This document shows positions 6,393 to 8,851 of a DNA stretch of 8,851 bases, one piece after another. Origin of the DNA: Bacilli bacterium (GTDB lineage Bacteria; Bacillota_I; Bacilli_A; RF39; UBA660); contig CAAGPL010000061.1 of assembly GCA_900771805.1 (NCBI GenBank), positions 1 to 8,851 on the forward strand, given 5' to 3'. The stretch's first letter is position 1; every line of letters begins with the position of its first letter. The notes below the pieces were generated by a model. That model saw only the letters and a program-made list of their open reading frames with translations, ran no database searches and had not been told where the DNA came from. The position numbers and the translations under genes are program-made.

Positions 6393-8627
6393 ATGAATGA
6401 ATATTATAAAGACTTTAAAGGAGATAAATGGAAAAATGAAATAGACGTTAAACAATTTATCTTAGATAATTATACAGAATATACTGGTGATGATAGCTTT
6501 TTAGCATCACCAACAGAAAAAACAAAAAGATTAAATGACAAATATCAAGAAATGTCAAAAATTGAAATTGAAAAAGGAATATATGATGTTGATACTAAAA
6601 CAGTATCAGGAATTGATGCATATAACCCAGGTTACTTAATTAAAGACTGTGAAGTAATAGTAGGTTTACAAACAGATGCGCCACTTAAAAGAATAGTTAA
6701 TCCATTCGGTGGAATGCGTATGGTGCGTCAAGCATTAGAGGCTTATCGATATAAGTTGGATCCTAGTGTTGATGAATACTTTAAGTATAGAAAAACTCAT
6801 AATGATGGTGTATTTTCTGCTTATACAACAGATATTAGAAAAGCAAGACACGCAGGTTTACTTACTGGACTTCCTGATGCTTATGGAAGAGGAAGAATAA
6901 TTGGTGATTATAGAAGAATTGCTTTATATGGTATCGATAGATTAATAGAAGAAAAGAAAAATGATTTAATATCATTAGAAAAAGAAGAATTAACCGAAGA
7001 GATGATCAGGTTAAGAGAAGAAGTATCTGAACAAATAAAAGCTTTAGGAGAAATCAAATCCATGGCATCAAAATATGGTTTTGATATATCAATGCCCGCA
7101 AATAATGCTAAAGAAGCCGTGCAATGGCTATACTTTGGTTATTTAGCTGCAATAAAAGAAAATAATGGAGCTGCTATGAGTTTAGGTAGAACATCTACAT
7201 TCTTAGATATTTATTTTGAAAGAGACTTAAAAAAAGGAATAATAACTGAAGAAGAAGCTCAAGAAATAATTGACCAATTCATTATGAAACTTAGAATGGC
7301 AAGACACTTAAGGACACCTGAATATAACGAATTATTTGCAGGAGATCCAACTTGGGTTACCGAAAGCTTAGGCGGTATGACAGAAAGTGGAAAGTCACTT
7401 GTTACTAAAAATTCATTTAGGTATTTACATACTCTATATAACTTAGGATCATCTCCAGAACCAAACTTAACTGTTTTATGGAGTGATAATTTACCGGAAA
7501 ACTTTAAAAATTATTGCGCTAAAGTATCAATTGATACAGATGCAATTCAATATGAATCAGATGAACTTATGAGACCAATTCATGGATGTGATTACGCTAT
7601 TGCCTGCTGCGTTTCTGCTATGACAGTTGGCAAACAAATGCAATTTTTCGGAGCTAGATGTAATCTTGCTAAAACACTTTTATACGCAATAAACGGTGGT
7701 ATAGACGAAATTAAAAAGGAACTTGTTGTTGATGGATTAGATAAGATTACAGATGAATATCTAGACTATGAAAGTGTTAGAAAAGCATATTCAAAGGCAA
7801 TGAAAAAAATTGCTAAAACATACGTTAATGCAATGAACATAATTCACTTTATGCACGATAAATATGCATATGAAAAAGGTCAAATGGCACTACATGATAC
7901 AAAACTTGATAGATTAATGGCTTTTGGTATTGCAGGATTCTCTGTTGCTGTTGATTCATTATCAGCAATTAAATACGCTAAGGTTAAACCAATTAGAGAT
8001 GAAGATGGTATCGCAGTAGACTTTGAAATTACTGGAGAATTTCCTAAGTATGGTAATGACGATGATAAGGTTGATAATTTAGGTAAAGAATTACTTGAAG
8101 AATTCTACGCTGATTTATGCGAGCACAAACTATACAGGGGTGCAAGACATACTTTATCAGTTCTTACAATTACTTCTAACGTTATGTATGGTAAGAAAAC
8201 AGGTTCTACTCCAGACGGAAGAAAAAAAGGTGTAGCATTCGCTCCAGGAGCTAACCCAATGCATGGCAGAGATTCTTCTGGTGCACTTGCATCTTTAAAC
8301 TCAGTTGCTAAAATGCCATATGCTAATTGCTGTGAGGATGGTATTTCAAATACATTTTCTATCGTACCTAGTGCACTTGGGCATACAAAAGAAGAACAAA
8401 TAGAAAACTTAGTAAACGTACTTGATGGTTATTTTGAAAAAGGTGCTCATCATTTAAACGTAAACGTACTTAACCGTGAGACGTTAATTGATGCTATGAA
8501 TAATCCTGGTAAGTACCCTACTTTAACTATTAGAGTATCTGGATATGCCGTTCTTTTTGACAAATTATCAAGAGCACATCAAGAAGAAGTTATATCTCGT
8601 ACTTTCCATGAAAGATTAGGATGCTAA
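6393..8627 (+). CDS. pflB: Pyruvate formate-lyase (formate C-acetyltransferase)
   Basis: A glycyl-radical enzyme of anaerobic fermentation: pyruvate + CoA gives acetyl-CoA + formate, in the cytoplasm. At 744 residues it is close to E. coli PflB (760). Catalytic cysteines are Cys405-Cys406 in DYAIACCVSAM (400-410). The radical glycine is Gly717 in RVSGYAV (714-720). Other hallmarks are TGLPDAYGRGRIIGDYRR (158-175), SSPEPNLTVLWS (353-364), YESDELMRP (387-395), which follows the active-site region of the substrate pocket, and TPDGRKKGVAFAPGANPM (606-623). The CC pair and YESD separate it from the glycerol/diol dehydratase and choline-lyase relatives. It has its own terminator and is expected to be oxygen-sensitive and controlled by anaerobiosis. 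The activase gene pflA, often immediately downstream, is absent here. GC content is visibly higher than in the permease, as expected of a highly expressed conserved gene. Confidence 0.97.
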   Translation: MNEYYKDFKGDKWKNEIDVKQFILDNYTEYTGDDSFLASPTEKTKRLNDKYQEMSKIEIEKGIYDVDTKTVSGIDAYNPGYLIKDCEVIVGLQTDAPLKRIVNPFGGMRMVRQALEAYRYKLDPSVDEYFKYRKTHNDGVFSAYTTDIRKARHAGLLTGLPDAYGRGRIIGDYRRIALYGIDRLIEEKKNDLISLEKEELTEEMIRLREEVSEQIKALGEIKSMASKYGFDISMPANNAKEAVQWLYFGYLAAIKENNGAAMSLGRTSTFLDIYFERDLKKGIITEEEAQEIIDQFIMKLRMARHLRTPEYNELFAGDPTWVTESLGGMTESGKSLVTKNSFRYLHTLYNLGSSPEPNLTVLWSDNLPENFKNYCAKVSIDTDAIQYESDELMRPIHGCDYAIACCVSAMTVGKQMQFFGARCNLAKTLLYAINGGIDEIKKELVVDGLDKITDEYLDYESVRKAYSKAMKKIAKTYVNAMNIIHFMHDKYAYEKGQMALHDTKLDRLMAFGIAGFSVAVDSLSAIKYAKVKPIRDEDGIAVDFEITGEFPKYGNDDDKVDNLGKELLEEFYADLCEHKLYRGARHTLSVLTITSNVMYGKKTGSTPDGRKKGVAFAPGANPMHGRDSSGALASLNSVAKMPYANCCEDGISNTFSIVPSALGHTKEEQIENLVNVLDGYFEKGAHHLNVNVLNRETLIDAMNNPGKYPTLTIRVSGYAVLFDKLSRAHQEEVISRTFHERLGC

Positions 8628-8632
8628 ATTAT

Positions 8633-8662
8633 AGAACATAGAAATTTATCTATGTTCTTTTT
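8633..8662 (+). terminator. Intrinsic terminator of pflB
   Basis: AGAACATAGA (8633-8642) pairs perfectly with TCTATGTTCT (8649-8658) around AATTTA, followed by Ts to 8662. It starts six bases after the pflB stop. The convergent minus-strand gene ends at 8661, inside the T run, so the hairpin may serve both, though its reverse U run is weak. Confidence 0.85.
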
Positions 8663-8851
8663 ATATTAATTGATATTCTCTTTCATAAATATTTTCATTA
8701 GTTACATATTTAAATAGGTAACCGTTCTTCTTTTTACATACAATAATACCGATAGTTTGATTTTGATTTATAGTTTTTAAATTTTTATCTATAAAGTTCA
8801 TATAAGTTTCAATTTGTCCTATATGTTCTTTTTTTATTTCATTTATCTTAA
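8661..8851 (-). CDS. C-terminal part of a YhcG/DUF1016-type PDDEXK nuclease (runs off the right edge)
   Basis: An open minus-strand frame enters from the right edge and stops with TAA at 8661-8663, giving 62 complete codons. The protein contains KKEHIGQIETYMNFIDKNL, then QTIGIIVCKKKNGYLFKY and finally EREYQLI. This matches the end of YhcG (DUF1016) nucleases, whose pattern is ELK-x8-IGQ-x2-x-Y-x3-D, then P-[ST]-IG-[IL]-hLCK-x-KN, then the ending EYQL. The first full codon, Lys, is at the spacing of the catalytic Lys of the (D/E)-X-K motif. The two bases before it can only encode Leu, Ile, Val or Phe at the X position, as the motif expects. The N-terminal helix-turn-helix-like region and the rest of the active site are outside the window. 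This family recurs in defence islands and near restriction systems. Convergent with pflB, so not co-transcribed. The call is by motif recall. Confidence 0.75.
   Translation of the reverse strand, partial: KINEIKKEHIGQIETYMNFIDKNLKTINQNQTIGIIVCKKKNGYLFKYVTNENIYEREYQLI

Noticed and set aside
1183..8851. HerA-like ATPase plus YhcG-like nuclease as one defence system
   Set aside because: They lie over 5 kb apart, separated by a transporter and pflB, with separate promoters and terminators; nothing in the sequence links them.
1..8851. CRISPR array, tRNA or rRNA genes, or code-4 (TGA = Trp) translation
   Set aside because: No regularly spaced direct repeats and no recognisable structural RNA were seen; Trp is encoded by TGG and all genes end in TAA without internal TGA.

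Overview
The window looks like chromosomal DNA from a very AT-rich, low-GC Gram-positive bacterium (Bacillota). Strong AAGGAGG-type ribosome binding sites, TAA stops throughout, hairpin-plus-T-run terminators and the gene families point that way. Tryptophan is written TGG and no long gene needs TGA read through, so the standard bacterial code applies and a code-4 mollicute is unlikely. An uncultured gut member of the Bacilli is a reasonable guess, not a demonstration.

Layout. Positions 1-74 look like one end of an IS3-family (IS150-group-like) insertion sequence that continues off the left edge and abuts the terminator of the first gene. A leftward two-gene operon follows: a membrane-anchored thioredoxin-fold protein without a CXXC motif (632-1090), overlapping trmL, a tRNA wobble-base 2'-O-methyltransferase (115-639). 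Next is a leftward HerA/DUF87-type ATPase (1183-3114) with its own promoter and terminator. A back-to-back promoter region (about 3140-3243) separates it from a rightward two-gene ABC transporter operon: a nucleotide-binding subunit with many altered catalytic motifs (3244-3936), then a 785-residue FtsX/MacB-type permease (3930-6287) that probably starts at TTG. A strong terminator (6314-6348) closes that operon. pflB, pyruvate formate-lyase, follows as a single gene (6393-8627) with its own terminator. At the right edge, on the minus strand and easy to miss, lies the C-terminal end of a YhcG/DUF1016-type PDDEXK nuclease (8661-8851).

How the parts relate. This is a set of separate transcription units rather than one pathway. 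pflB gives anaerobic conversion of pyruvate to acetyl-CoA and formate, but its activase gene pflA is not next to it. TrmL is tRNA housekeeping. HerA-like ATPases and YhcG-like nucleases are both DNA-acting families, but here they lie over 5 kb apart on either side of unrelated genes, so nothing ties them into one system. The most unusual items are the ABC ATPase with nearly every catalytic motif changed, the thioredoxin-like protein without its cysteines, the perfect palindrome before pflB, and the cut-off nuclease at the edge. I see no CRISPR array, tRNA, rRNA or riboswitch. No stretch over 300 bases lacks a gene.
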